From: Ligula intestinalis
Lineage: Eukaryota; Platyhelminthes; Cestoda; Diphyllobothriidea; Diphyllobothriidae
DNA length: 64,000 bases
Assembly: GCA_036362985.1 (NCBI GenBank)
Contig: JAYGXS010000004.1
Location: forward strand, 2,179,068-2,243,067
Reading direction: 5' to 3'
Under the pieces are notes generated by a model. The model was not told the origin of the DNA and made no database searches. It was given only the letters and a program-made list of their open reading frames with translations. The translations under genes and the position numbers were made by a program. Below, one piece after another: positions 1 through 10,375 of this stretch. How positions within the stretch are numbered: position 1 is the first letter of the stretch; each line of letters begins with the position of its first letter.

Positions 1-2054
1 GAACCTAGTAGTCATTCTGGTCTATTCCAGATGATAACTTAGGAAATCCTGCTAGGGCAGTCACCTTGTTGTTCTGTAATGATGGATTCCATAGAAGCAG
101 TAAGTTGGGCGGTAAAGTCGAGCCAATTCACGGCTGACGGTGAGCCTCGTAGCTCTAGGTTAGTGTTAGCTGCGCAAGAGCCTTCTCTTTTATGCGGATT
201 CGACTCCCACCAAGACCGCACATTTTTCATAATTAGGTTAACTGAATTAAACAAATCTGCCAACCCCCCACTACTGATTTGTTTGAATCGAAAACACATC
301 TCCGAGTTTCAGTTGACGTTTCAAGAGATAAGGTATCTACTGTATGCTTGCTTCATGCCAGCAGAGCCAAGAAAACAACCGCTGTTATCTAAATTTGTAA
401 AACGATTATTAAAACGCCATCGCTTAAGTAGTCAGACCAGGTGGAACACCGCACTGACCACCAAGTTTCACATCTTCAAACGTACCCGACTGTTTTAGGA
501 AAAGAAACACTTAAAGCGAGGTTTGGAACAGAAGTTCTTTGGGTTTGTGAATTTAATGATAGCGTTCGAGTATCTTCTGCCTCAGTAGCCAGTCGTAATG
601 AGTACACCAATTCCCAGTGCAAACAGCAATTAGTATAGTACAGCACTGGCAAATAAATAGTGATTAATAAATAGTGCAGTGGATACAGCTAGTCAATTAC
701 CAAGTAGCCGGTTAAATATAACGCCTGACTCTAGAAAAAACTACAACGCATGTCCGATAACATCATAGGGTTGCAGGGCGAAGCCAAGCCTGAGAGATTT
801 GGGCCATTCGAATAAAACAATATATGATCGCCTTGAGTCTGCGCATAACTTACAGTAGATTACATATCTAAAGAAAGGTTGGAGATTGGGGCTTTAACAC
901 ACATTTAGGGTTGTTTATTTATTTCATTGGGTTGACTTGAGGCCCAAAATGATGCTTACTAGAATTGATTCCCTTTTGGATCACTATATTGGGAGAAAAA
1001 GAGGTGAAAATGGGCGAACTCCAGCGTTTGTTGATATCCGGGGAATTTCCTACGCTATTAAACGTTGCGGAAAAGAACTTCTTGTTTATGCATGTTGCAC
1101 TAAAAAAGAAGAGCAGGAACTTTTCAGTTATATCTGTTCACAAAACGGAAAATTTTGCTTCGCGTCCATGAAATTGAGGTTAGTATTATTATGAGGTAGT
1201 GCATAATTTTTGAAACAGAAGTGCCAAATAAGTTTAAAATATTCTATTTTGAAAATTTATAAAGTGTTGTACTATAAAATTGAAAAATAAACTTTTTAGG
1301 CTGTTACTTGCTTAACCCCATATAAAAATGTATATATGAAGGGTTGTAGGCAAAAATGCGAATGTGGACTTGATAAGTGTATAGTAAAGAAATCAATTGT
1401 GCAGTCAATACAAAGTTGAAGACAGTTAACATAGCACACATTTGAGTGAGATGTCGCGGGACATTGCGAGATAGTTTTCTCCAAAATTGCCTTTGATTTT
1501 ATTGCCACTCTGCTCTGCATTTGTTATTTTAAAACTGAGCCTAGATGTAACCAAATATATTGAAAACTGTTCCGATTTGGAAAGATTGGTAAACTCTTTC
1601 ATTTATAACAGAAGATGTGTCCATAATTTTAAGGTGAATCAATAAACTGACCAAAATTTCCCATTCCGACGCCAAAATATATAACTTAAGCTGTCTTCCA
1701 AGAGATAACTTTTTATAGGAATTTTTAAAATCACGCGCGCGCTTCAAATTGCGGTTTAAATTTCTCGTCCTTCGTGGGAAAGATTATTTTCGGGATTTCG
1801 GTTCACCTAGCCCTCTGGCGGACTTTCGTCGTTAGCTATTGGATTCACTTTCGCAATAACTCCAGCCTCAGAAGACACGACAGGACATTAGTCAAAACGA
1901 GCATCATCTCCATCACTGCCTTCCGTCAACAATTCTCCCGGATTCCAGCTCTCTACAAACGGCTGAGTCGTTTCAATAACCTTTTTCGTACAGTTGAACG
2001 CTTTATACATATTGCATAGAGCTTTAATATCGTTTATCGTCTGTCTGATCTATT
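1..2054. other. Unassigned sequence, no supported gene
   Basis: Only short open frames are present. The longest is about 139 codons on the plus strand at 79-498, overlapped by a minus-strand frame at 39-299. None shows a recognisable domain, a conserved motif or convincing splice sites. The stretch from about 1200 to 1750 is AT-rich. It could be an old transposon 5' flank or ordinary intergenic DNA; I see nothing firmer. Confidence 0.5.
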
Positions 2055-2100
2055 ATGGGAGACAAAAATAAACGTGTAGATCAGCTTGTGAAATCTGCTG

Positions 2101-2168
2101 CGCGAGAGGGACTCGAACCCAAAACCTGTAGTTCGTCGGTATCAGTCGTTACCACTACACCATCAGCG
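2101..2168 (-). tRNA. tRNA-like sequence (possible pseudogene or SINE head)
   Basis: On the minus strand an A-box (TGGTGTAGTGG, 2162-2152) and a B-box (GGTTCGAGTCC, 2119-2109) sit at the spacing expected of a tRNA. The acceptor and anticodon stems do not pair convincingly, so this is not a clean tRNA gene. It lies antisense within the ORF1 frame of element A, whose protein reads AREGLEPK there. It could be a tRNA-derived insertion, a pol III promoter-like stretch, or chance. Confidence 0.35.
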
Positions 2169-2550
2169 TTGACTGTAGACTCTAATTTAATTTGGTTTAA
2201 AACCCCTAGTCGTAATTTCGAGGGCAGAAGTCGCAAGATTGATGCGACGAAATCACCCCCCGCTAAAAGGGCTAAAAATCTCTCGAGTTCAGAAGACTCA
2301 ATTTACGAACACCAAGTTGAGCGTCTAATCAAGTCCTCCCCGAAGACACAGGATGACAGTGATCAAAATCGGTTATTAACAGTCAAAAAGCAATCCACTT
2401 TATTATTTGATTCACTAACGGTCTGTTGTGAAAAGATGGTGACAGAAAAAATTGAAACTATGTGCGATACAGCTTCGGAAGACGGGAAGGAATGTTCGCC
2501 AGTGCCTGCATTCGAAATCCCGACATCATCGCAACAAGGAAATAAGTCAG

Positions 2551-2625
2551 GCCACCGCCCGGATTCGAACCCTTAACCCCTCGCGTAGAAGTCGAACGCC
2601 TACCTCTCTTCGCCACCACGCGATG
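2551..2625 (-). tRNA. second tRNA-like sequence, about 450 bp from the first
   Basis: On the minus strand a B-box GGTTCGAATCC (2571-2561) is preceded by an A-box-like TGGCGAAGAGAGG (2615-2603). Between them GCGT...ACGC could form part of an anticodon stem, but the loop is too large for a standard tRNA. The plus-strand ORF1 frame stops inside it. It is probably a tRNA-derived insertion or pseudogene. Confidence 0.4.
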
Positions 2626-3451
2626 CTGCAGCAGTTTCCAAATTTTCTTACTAACTACGGAAACTCGATCTAGAAGTTCTTTGAAATCTCCTCTTGCCAA
2701 GCAAACTAAAAGTCGTAAAAGTTTAAGGGATATAACTCATGAAGATGAAGCCTCCGTATCATATTTTACCCTTTTGAACAAATTTACAAACCTTGAGAAG
2801 GTAGTTAATAGTTCTTAGAGAGGAGATGGAGGAGCTGAAACTTTTTTCTCTATTCCTCCCTCGTGAGGAGAAATCGGCGATGCGTGAGCTTGAGCGAGGA
2901 AACCTTATGTACGGAGAAACAAAATGCCTCGCCGAAGTGTCTAAGCACAAAAATGATCCGGCAGCCAAGGTGCTTGACGGAGTTGGTAGTCTGCCATGGA
3001 CAGGGGAAACGGTCAACCCACTGGCTTCCAAGAGAACGAAGAAGTGCTCTCGTGCTCCCAAAAAAGGCCAAACAAGCCCAAGTGCTAATGTAAATTGGCC
3101 GAGCTTGAGCACGAGCCAAACAAAAAGGGCACCTTCGCAGGCCAAAACGAGCAGGAGCGCTGAACCTCGAAGTGAATCTGTCCTAACAAACCCTAGAGAA
3201 GCAGAAGGGGACGACAGTCGGAAGGTGAGTACCACTCGTATAAACTGCATAGTCATAAAAGGCATGAGAAAAGGTACTTCCGATACCCCAAAATCAAGAT
3301 TAGGAGAGGACAGAAAGTTATTTAAAGAATATCTGAAATTCCTCCTAAAAGGTAATAATATGTTTATTATGCCAGTTTACAGGCAATTGTAAAGAGTTGG
3401 TAATGCACCTCTTGGGCGCCTTCCAACACCTCGAAGACCGGAAAAAACCTA

Positions 3452-3537
3452 AAACAAACTCCCTATGTTGCGGCCAGTATTGCTTTTGTTTCAGGTGTTT
3501 TGTTTTGTCAATACTGGGCGAGATAGGGAGTTTGTTT
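3452..3537 (-). repeat. imperfect hairpin in the 3'UTR of element B
   Basis: Arms AAACAAACTCCCTAT (3452-3466) and ATAGGGAGTTTGTTT (3523-3537) are exact inverse complements. A second inner pair, CCAGTATTG (3474-3482) and CAATACTGG (3509-3517), extends the stem. The same structure is kept at 9223-9308. A conserved hairpin in a LINE 3'UTR could be the signal its own reverse transcriptase recognises; that role is inferred. Confidence 0.7.
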
Positions 3538-3954
3538 CAAGTGAAAAAAACCTGCCTTCAAAGGTATGACACAAACGGAATAAATGTAGAGTTGTAAGCT
3601 GAGTTGACTCATCAGCAGGAAAGCTGTTTCGTATCGCTTAAAAACATTAGTTCCAGACGGAGAGGGTTGGCACAAGAACACAGTGTTCTCAGTCTTCCTT
3701 CAATGGTTGTCGGCAAAAGTTGCGCGCTATCTGCTGAAGGGTTAGCAGACTGCGGGCTGCTGCTTCAGCAGCATTATCTTCAGCATGAAGCCTGGCGGGG
3801 TTCAAAGTCCACGAACGCCATCAGAGTGAAAGAGAGATTCCACCGAGTCAGCACCCAAAATTCGTGGAAGTTGCCCTGAATGTAGAAAACTAGTTATAGC
3901 TCTCTTAAGCATAGGGTAGTTTTGCTGGGTTTTAATACTTTTGCGCAGCTTATT

Positions 3955-4734
3955 TCAGATTGGTATGGCATTTACTGAAAAAAATTGCCGGTACTTAACT
4001 GTGCGTGCCATAGGAAGAAATAAAAATACGTCTCGATGACTGGCGCGTCGAGAGTGCTCAAGCTGCCTTATTGAACTAAGAGTATTAAAGGTTTGACCAT
4101 TCAAAAGTTTAAACAGTAAAAATAGACTTTTCTGCAGTCGACGAAGCCACAGGGGATCCAGCTTTATAAGTTCGCACCTTTGTTGGTAGGTTAAGTTACG
4201 GTGTTCTGTAGTGCAAACTCTTCTAGTGAAGAAGTGCTGCACCGATTCTATTTTCTTCCGTTCACTAGTGCGCAGAAGACTGAATAAGGGTGAGCAGTAT
4301 TCAAGACTTGGTCTCACGTACATATTATAAAGGCTGGTTCTAACCTTGATAGTCTTAAAATTTCTAAGGATAAATCCGGTGGTTCGGCGTGCTTTTGAGA
4401 CTATCAGGGCACAGTGCTCTGACAAATTGAGACTATTAGAGTAGGATATGCCCAAATCCTTGATAACTCCTGGGACATTAAGTTCGTGGCCGTCAATGCT
4501 TAATTCCGGTTGATGATCGTCGCCAACAACCATAACGGAACATTTGTGCCATGAAAGGGTGAGGCGCCATGTGCAACACCTCTGGGCGAAAGCCTGAAGA
4601 TCCTTTTTTATCAGCTCGAGCACGATGTTGCGATCTGCCGATTTATATCGATAAGCGACTTTTAAATCATCAGCGTACATGAAGGGTCTGCCATACTGAA
4701 AACAATTTGAAACGTCGGGTGAGGAAAAAGTCAA
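3955..4734 (-). pseudogene. reverse transcriptase C-terminal fragment of element B
   Basis: This open frame of about 259 codons begins just upstream of the catalytic box FMYADDLKVAY (about residues 18-28). It continues with a thumb-like region (WRLTLSWHKCSVM, then IKDLGISYS) and the CR1-type C-terminus containing LYNMYVRPSLEYCSPLF and RRLQKSLFLLFKLLNGQTFN. The N-terminal fingers, the first catalytic aspartate and the endonuclease are missing, so this is a truncated, inactive copy. The region after the catalytic box resembles element C (10.3-14.95 kb; compare IKDLGLGYTKK), which suggests the same subfamily. The first methionine has no biological meaning here because the frame enters from the truncated 5' junction. 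Confidence 0.85.
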
Positions 4735-4745
4735 AATTCTAAAGG

Positions 4746-5056
4746 CATTCCGAATGGGCCGTATAACAGACTCAAAAGATGAACAACGCCAACCAAGACT
4801 GTGGAAGATTGTCCTGAAGAGTGAGGCTGAGGTCCAACTATTGTTAAGCAGGGTACCAATACTTAGATACTCACACCCGACGGTTTTTTTTCAGCGGGAT
4901 TTTTCCCCCCGCGGAGTTGGAGAAATGCAGATTGCTAAAAGTAGAACTCCACAGGAGAGGTGAACTCGGCGAGAGCAATCTTCGAATTCTGAACGGGGAG
5001 ATCGTCCATATCCCGAGGTCACTCCTCTGGAGAAAGCCGATAACACTAACAGCCTA
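4746..5056 (+). pseudogene. ORF1 of element A, C-terminal part after the nested insertion
   Basis: Immediately after the nested LINE the plus strand reads AFRMGRITDSKDEQRQPRLW, then IVLKSEAEVQLLLSRVPILR and FFQRDFSP. In CR1-type ORF1 proteins an R-x-G-R motif, a PR(P/L)-L-K segment and a terminal RDFSP-like motif follow the stretch now stranded at 3235-3345 (family knowledge). The frame runs open to a stop at 4963, followed by a linker to the endonuclease frame at 5063. Confidence 0.6.
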
Positions 5057-5062
5057 GGCAGG

Positions 5063-5890
5063 ATGGACAACAGTCCGTCTCCATCAGCACCGACAGCTCC
5101 CTGCATGCAATCTCACGCAAGAGGCAACCGCCTGCCTAAAGTGGTGAATATGTCTAAATTGAGCTTTCTTTACACTAATGCCGAAAGAATTCCCTCAAAA
5201 ATTGATGAACTCAAGGCAGTACTTTCGGAGCGGAAACCTGATGTAGTTGCCATAATGGAAACAGGGCTAAAAACAGAAATCGCAGATTCGGAGATTTCGA
5301 TTCCAGCATACCAGCTTTTCCAGAAAGACCGCCATAACCGACAAGGAGGTGGGGTTGCCGTGTATGTCAGAACTGAAATCTCTGTTGTAGAAAGAGAACA
5401 CACTGTAGCCATGGAGTATGAGTCCATCTGGTTAAAGATCAAGATGGCGAATTCACAAAACCTTGAATTCCTGGCCATTTACCGGCCACCAAACATTTTG
5501 AGTGGAGCCGACGACTCGCTCCTTGGTCTGGTGAAAGAAGCTGCTAGCCACCAGGAGGTTCTCATTGTTGGTGACTTCAACGCCCCTGCAATCGAATGGG
5601 ACAACCTGACAGTTGAGACGGCGTCAACTTCCTTTAGTTCCAAATTAATGGATCTCACGCTTGACCTATCTCTAGTTCAGAACGTTAAGGGCATAATCAG
5701 ATTTCGAGAAAACCAGCGGGCTACTTGATTGGATCTCATTTTCACGAAGGATTCGTCCTATATGGATTAAGTGCATTCAAGTTCTCCGCTCGGTAAGAGT
5801 GACCATACGACGCTAATGTGGGATTACTCACTCCGTACTCAACGGCTGAGGAAAACAGAGGACCAGCCAAACATATGGTAGGCATATCTC
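5063..5890 (+). pseudogene. endonuclease domain of element A
   Basis: This is an exonuclease III/apurinic-type endonuclease, which nicks target DNA for target-primed reverse transcription. Visible motifs include LSFLYTNAERI, then VVAIMETGL, RQGGGVAVYVR, LEFLAIYRPPN and LIVGDFNAPAIEW. After an in-frame TGA at 5726 come LDLIFTKDSSY and KSDHTTLMW, the last carrying the conserved S-D-H. The same frame continues into the reverse transcriptase despite further stops at 5768 and 5876. One polyprotein frame has therefore decayed by point mutation rather than rearrangement. The start at 5063 is the first methionine of the frame; the conserved domain starts about 30 residues later. Confidence 0.85.
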
Positions 5891-5896
5891 AATTCA

Positions 5897-8025
5897 ATGA
5901 AGAATGCACTATCGACCGTGAATTGGGACTGCCTACTCAAGGGGGATCTGGAGGAGGATTGGAGATCACTCAAGAGGGTTGCATTAGATCTGCTTAAGCG
6001 CTTTTGTCCGGTCAAGGTACACAAGACGACTAGTCGTCCTGCCTGGTTGACGAGAGACCTTAACAGGCAACTGAAGAAGAAGAATAGGAAATGGAAGTTA
6101 TTCAGGAAAACTGGGTCGCCAGTACAACTCGAGGAATTCCGACGCCAAAGAAATGCAGTAAAAAAATCAATTCGCCAGGCCAGGAAAAACTATGAATCAA
6201 GAATCCTCCAACAGGCCGAAGAAAAGCCAAAAATTCTATTCCGCTATATTAACAGTAGATTAAAAAACAAGGATCCTGTCGCAGTACTTAAGAATGATGA
6301 TGGCGGAGAAGTCATTGAGAATGACGAGAAGGCCGAGTACTGTAGTCGGTTCTTTGCCTCGGTATTCACTAGGGAAACCGAGCTTCATTTTGATAATGCC
6401 AACAGTGCTGTTGTAAACGCCGGTCCAGCACTTTATTCTCTACTATTTCCAACATCTGTAGTTGAGAGGGAGTTGCAGAGCCTCAAAGAAGCAAAGTCAT
6501 CCGGTCCAGACAATATACCAGCCAAGTTCTTCAAAGAATTGGCAAGCGAACTCTCAGAGCCCCTAGCACATATCTTTCGTTCTTCATTTGAACTAGGAAA
6601 ACTGCCATCCGAATGGAAAATGGCAAATATCTACCCGATATACAAGGGCGGAGCCCGAACGAAGGTCAACAATTACCGGCCCATCAGCCTAACTTGCATT
6701 TGCTGTAAGGTGATGGAAACGATAATTAAGAAGACGACAATGGAGTTCTTGGAGGAGAACAACCTACTGTCAGGGCTCCAACACGGCTTCAGAAAGAACC
6801 ATTCTTGCCTTTCCAGCCTTCTACTCTCCTCTGAGCAGTGGACTCGCGCACTAGATGAAGATGGTAAGGTTGACATCATCTATAGGACTTCAAGAAGGCA
6901 TTCAACAGCGTCCCACATAAGCGTCTAATGTATAAATTGTCAGAAATTGGCATAAGAGGAAACCTGCTGGCATGGATCACAGATTTTCTCACAGGGCGAT
7001 CGCAAACTGTGGGCCTCGGTGACTCAAAGTCAAACCCTACATCTGTTCTGAGTGGCGTCCCCCAAGGCTCTGTCTTAGGGCCACTGCTCTTCCTTATCTA
7101 TATCAACTACTGTGTCAACGACCTGGGTTGCAGCGCTATCATGTTTGCCGACGACGTCAAACTCTGGAGAGCCATCAGGTCTGACGCCGATAGGAAAGCG
7201 CTTCAAGAGAGTCTCAATCGACTTAGCTGCTGGTCTGCTCATTGGCTTTTAAACTTCAACATTAGTAAGTGTGTGGTTTAACGACTCCGTACTAGAAGGA
7301 CTGATGAGGAGAACGATTCCTTCCAATACCTCCTCGATGGGCACCCGCTTTTAAATGTGAACGAACAAAAGGATCTCATTGTTCTAATAAATTCCTCACT
7401 TGAACCATCTACTCAGTGTGTAAAGGCAGCTAAACGTGCGACACAGGTGCTGTTTGCGATTAGGCGGGGATTCGTCAACATTGACAAGGAGCTCTTCAGG
7501 AAAACCTATGGAGCGTTTGTTCGGTCCCACTTGGAGTATGCTGTCCAGGCCTGGCGTCCGTGGTTCAATAAGGATTACCTGCACCTGAATCGAGTGCAGA
7601 CGAGGGCTACGAAGATGGTCAAGAACCTTGGTCAGCTGCCCTATGAAGACAGACTGACCGAACTTGATCTTTTCCCTCTCAATTATAGTCAACTCCGCGG
7701 GGACCTCATACAAACCTACCGCATTGTTAGAGACCAAGACTGCGCCCTAGAATTTGATGATTTCTTCGAATTGGCTCGGACTGACCATAAGCGAGGTCAT
7801 CCTTTAAAAACTACAGAGGAAACCGGCCCGTATCGACGTTCGACGAAATGCCTTCTCTCAGAGGGTCATTGGAGCGTGAAACGGACTCCCGAAAGATGTG
7901 ATCATCTCAGATACTGTTGACATTTTTAAACACAAACTTGATTCTCATTTGCTGAGAAACTGTGGCAGATATAATGAACAAAGTGTCATTAGCAGTACCT
8001 TGCAACTGGCTCACACTTATCGCTG
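5897..8025 (+). pseudogene. reverse transcriptase domain of element A, frameshifted
   Basis: RT motifs occur in order: SSGPDNIPAKFFKE (about 6500), WKMANIYPIYKGG, NYRPISLTCICCKVME (about 6670-6715), LQHGFRKNHSC, then after a one-base shift near 6885 DFKKAFNSVPHKRL with the first catalytic aspartate. GVPQGSVLGPLLFLIYIN (about 7057-7110) follows, then the catalytic box IMFADDVKLW (about 7138-7167). After a stop at 7279 the CR1-type C-terminus continues with YGAFVRSHLEYAVQAW and RGHPLK. After a further shift comes RVIGA, a TGA (7877-7879) where family members usually carry tryptophan, then NGLPKDVI and DIFKHKLD. The element is CR1-clade and dead in this copy. Confidence 0.9.
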
Positions 8026-8160
8026 ATGTTAAGCCTACATTTGTACATTTGTATTATGTACTATTGTTACGGTGGACCTATTATGCTATTTTGGTTATGA
8101 ATAGGGAGCTCAAGGGCGAAAGCCTTTTTCCCTTAATAAAGTGACTTAAAGTGACTTAAT

Positions 8161-9126
8161 CTTAGGCATATTCATTCGTGAATTTTGTTTTGGACCTTCA
8201 TTTTTCTCGGAAATGAGTTGACACCTGTGGGTGGTTCTGAATCTATGACACGCACGGAGAGCCGCATAAGAAAAAATTTTTTAAAAGCTCGTTATTGAAG
8301 TAAATTCTTTTAAGATATATCTTATTTTAAAGATTTTGAAAAGCATATAGAATAAAATCATTATCTATTTTTAATCGACTGAAGCCAGTGAAAATTGTAA
8401 AGTCATAATTAGCATTTCAAGGAAGATCTAAACCTCTTCGTAATTGAAATATCAAAATAATTACAGAAAACTGTGGCGGAAGGCAATTAATCTTAATGTA
8501 CAAGAAATGGTGCGATTAAAATTTTATCTGACAATTTTATTTAACTTTATTCTTCACTGACCAGCATGTCCGCAGGTGATCTTAAGAAATATATTGCTCT
8601 CGTTTTCGTCAAGTATGGAATATCAAGTAAAACGTGATTGCCTTAGTCCAGCGTAACTAAAGTAATGCATAAACGAAAGAAACAACTAGCAGTTCTGGTG
8701 AAAACACATTAGAATAAATACTCGAAATCTGGGCTGTTCGGTAAGAGCCATACACTACATTGCACATAATATGGAAGCATATGTATTCGAAAACTTTGCA
8801 AAAGGATTATTTTTCGACGTAATTTTACTTGTGCTGCTTTATTTACTTGGTGGTTTTGCATGAACAGGCTTCCTCTACAAGTAAAAATTAAGTTTACCTA
8901 GTACGTCTGATTACCACTTTTTCGGAACTTTTCACTTTGTTCAAAAAGCTGGTGTTTCTAGAAAACGTTAAATTCTTTCATAAATCACAATATGCCCTAT
9001 TTTGAAGAGCGACCATTACGTTATTGCCAAAAGACTTTGGGGGCCAAAGCTTTGGCTGCGTTTGAGGAAGAGGAAGTTACTTGCAAAAATCGTTCGAGTT
9101 CATGAGATAGTGAATCAACTGTAATA
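8161..9126. other. AT-rich sequence without a gene
   Basis: There is no open frame of note and no recognised repeat. It separates the 3' end of element A from the solitary element B 3'UTR copy. Confidence 0.5.
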
Positions 9127-9590
9127 ATAATATGTTTATTATGCCAGTTTACAGGCAATTGTAAGGAGTTGGTAATGCACCTCTTGGGCGCCTTCCGAAA
9201 CCCCGAAGACTGGAAAAACCTAAAACAAACTCCCTATGTTGCAGCCAGTATTGGTTTTGTTTCAGGTTTTTTGTTTTGTCAATACTGGGCAAGATAGGGA
9301 GTTTGTTTCAAGTAAAAAAAAACTGACTTCAGAGGTAGGATACAAACGGAATATATGTAAAGTTGTAAGCTGAGTTGACACATCAGCAGAAGAAAAGTTG
9401 CATATCGTTTAAGGACATTAGTTCGAGACGGAGAGGGTTGGCACAAGAACACAGTGTTCTCAGTCTTCCTTCAATGGTTGTCGGGAAAAGTTGTGCGCTA
9501 TCGGCTGAAAGGGTTAGCAGACTGCGGGCTGCTGCTTTAGCAGAATTATCTTCAGTATGAAGCCTGGGTTCGAGAGCCGGCGGTGGCGAC
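9127..9590 (-). repeat. solitary 3'UTR copy of the element B LINE family
   Basis: This is a near-identical direct repeat of 3354-3830. Both contain the conserved start near ATATGTTTATTATGCCAG, the hairpin arms (9223-9237 and 9294-9308) and the block GAGAGGGTTGGCACAAGAAC. Because the shared part is the 3'UTR of element B in minus orientation, this is best explained as an extremely 5'-truncated LINE insertion. It should not be mistaken for an LTR pair with 3354, because the intervening genes are non-LTR. Confidence 0.75.
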
Positions 9591-10324
9591 ACGTTTCGTG
9601 ATAAAGGAATTGTAGCATCTAAACTCTCCATGCTATGTAAGATTTTTTTGTGTGTTACGACCTGCGTCTGATACTGCCAATTAAGTCGGAAGCCAAACCC
9701 AAGAGCCCGTAAAAGTGAGGTGGAGAGAAGATCGATTGGCCAGATAGTGCAAGTTTACTGAGACAAGCAGGTTACAGCAAGTTAGAGTGAAATATTGAGT
9801 TCCTGACAGATACAATGAAATGTGTTTGGTTTTAAAATTGCCTTAGGAATAACGTAAGAGTTACTTTTATCCTAACGTAAGAGTCCTAACGTGAGAGTCA
9901 CTTTTATCCTAAATATTATGACAATATTAAGGTCAAGGTCAAGGTGCGCAACTTATCTTTCAAAGATAAGTGAAATAGATATTTTCATCAGATTTCATCG
10001 TTACTTGCTGAAGTTATTAGCTTAATTGTTGTTATTTATTCGTATCTCTAACCCTTTAGCTACTGAACATACCGATAGTTGTCTTTTTTTTACCGATAGG
10101 TGAAAATATACAGTTTTACACTGTTTCATCGACATAGCTTCATCCTAGTTCCGGTAGATTCACGTAAAAAGCAAGTAATCTATTGCGTAAATACTAAATA
10201 AGATCTTAAAAATTGGTACTATATCAATTTCCAGCAAGAAATAGTTTGTATTACTCGATATACTATTTGAGATAATTTTCATCCTGCGTAGCCTCTTCGG
10301 TAATTCAAATTTTCTGTCGAAATT
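9591..10324. other. Unassigned AT-rich sequence with small repeats
   Basis: There is no gene. Near 9850-9910, CTAACGTAAGAG- and ACTTTTATCCTAA-type units are repeated two to three times. At 9951-9971 a perfect 10-bp-arm hairpin (ACTTATCTTT, C, AAAGATAAGT) is present. Part of this may be the 5'UTR of element C. Confidence 0.45.
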
Positions 10325-10375
10325 TTGTGCATTACTTTGCTTAAAACATATCCTATCACTCATTGCCTATTCAAT

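Larger units (their letters stand above)
2055..3349 (+). pseudogene. ORF1 of element A, N-terminal part, interrupted
   Basis: This is the probable ORF1 (nucleic-acid-binding accessory protein) of the CR1-like element. The frame opening at 2055 runs to 2576. After a shift it resumes near 2653 and again at 2826, giving a basic, serine- and lysine-rich protein. A leucine- and glutamate-rich, coiled-coil-like stretch lies around 2780-2900, and a segment around 3235-3345 reads INCIVIKGMRKG followed by EDRKLFKEYLKFLL. That last pattern resembles the conserved part of many CR1/Jockey ORF1 proteins (family knowledge). The protein stops where the nested LINE begins at about 3350 and continues at 4746. 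No zinc knuckle is visible. The two tRNA-like stretches lie antisense inside this region. Identification as ORF1 is an inference from position and the C-terminal pattern. Confidence 0.55.
3350..4745 (-). mobile_element. 5'-truncated CR1-like LINE (element B) nested in ORF1 of element A
   Basis: On the minus strand this insert starts inside the reverse-transcriptase palm at about 4740 and runs through the RT C-terminus to 3955. A roughly 600-bp 3'UTR follows, ending near 3350 with AATAAA close to the end. A near-identical 3'UTR occurs alone at 9127-9590, as expected for 5'-truncated retrotransposition. The flanks CTAAAAGG (about 3343-3350) and CTAAAGG (about 4740-4747) could be a slightly degraded target-site duplication. 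Element A ORF1 motifs resume immediately at 4746. Confidence 0.75.
2055..8160 (+). mobile_element. CR1-like non-LTR retrotransposon (element A), decayed, with nested insertion
   Basis: This is a LINE with the usual CR1-clade order: ORF1, apurinic/apyrimidinic-type endonuclease, reverse transcriptase, then a short 3'UTR ending near AATAAA and a twice-repeated AGTGACTTAA at about 8137-8160. A short tandem repeat at the 3' end, rather than poly(A), is a known habit of CR1 elements. ORF1 is interrupted by a minus-strand LINE fragment at about 3350-4745; reading across the gap restores the order of ORF1 motifs. The endonuclease/RT frame carries in-frame stops (5726, 5768, 5876, 7279) and frameshifts (near 6885 and 7860), so this copy cannot make a complete protein. 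The 5' boundary is uncertain and 2055 is only the first convincing ORF1 methionine. Confidence 0.8.

Noticed and set aside
79..638. Overlapping ORFs of 139, 65 and 86 codons at the window start
   Set aside because: Frames overlap on both strands with no domain, no splice sites and ordinary composition.
3354..9590. Direct repeats at 3354-3830 and 9127-9590 as LTRs of one element
   Set aside because: The enclosed genes are an AP-endonuclease/CR1-type LINE on the opposite strand to the repeat. The repeat is continuous with the 3'UTR of the minus-strand RT fragment at 3955-4734, so two 5'-truncated LINE copies explain it better.
9929..9945. AAGGTCAAGGTCAAGG as a nuclear-receptor response element
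   Set aside because: It contains the TCAAGGTCA consensus, but there is no adjacent gene and it lies in transposon-flanking DNA; chance is likely.
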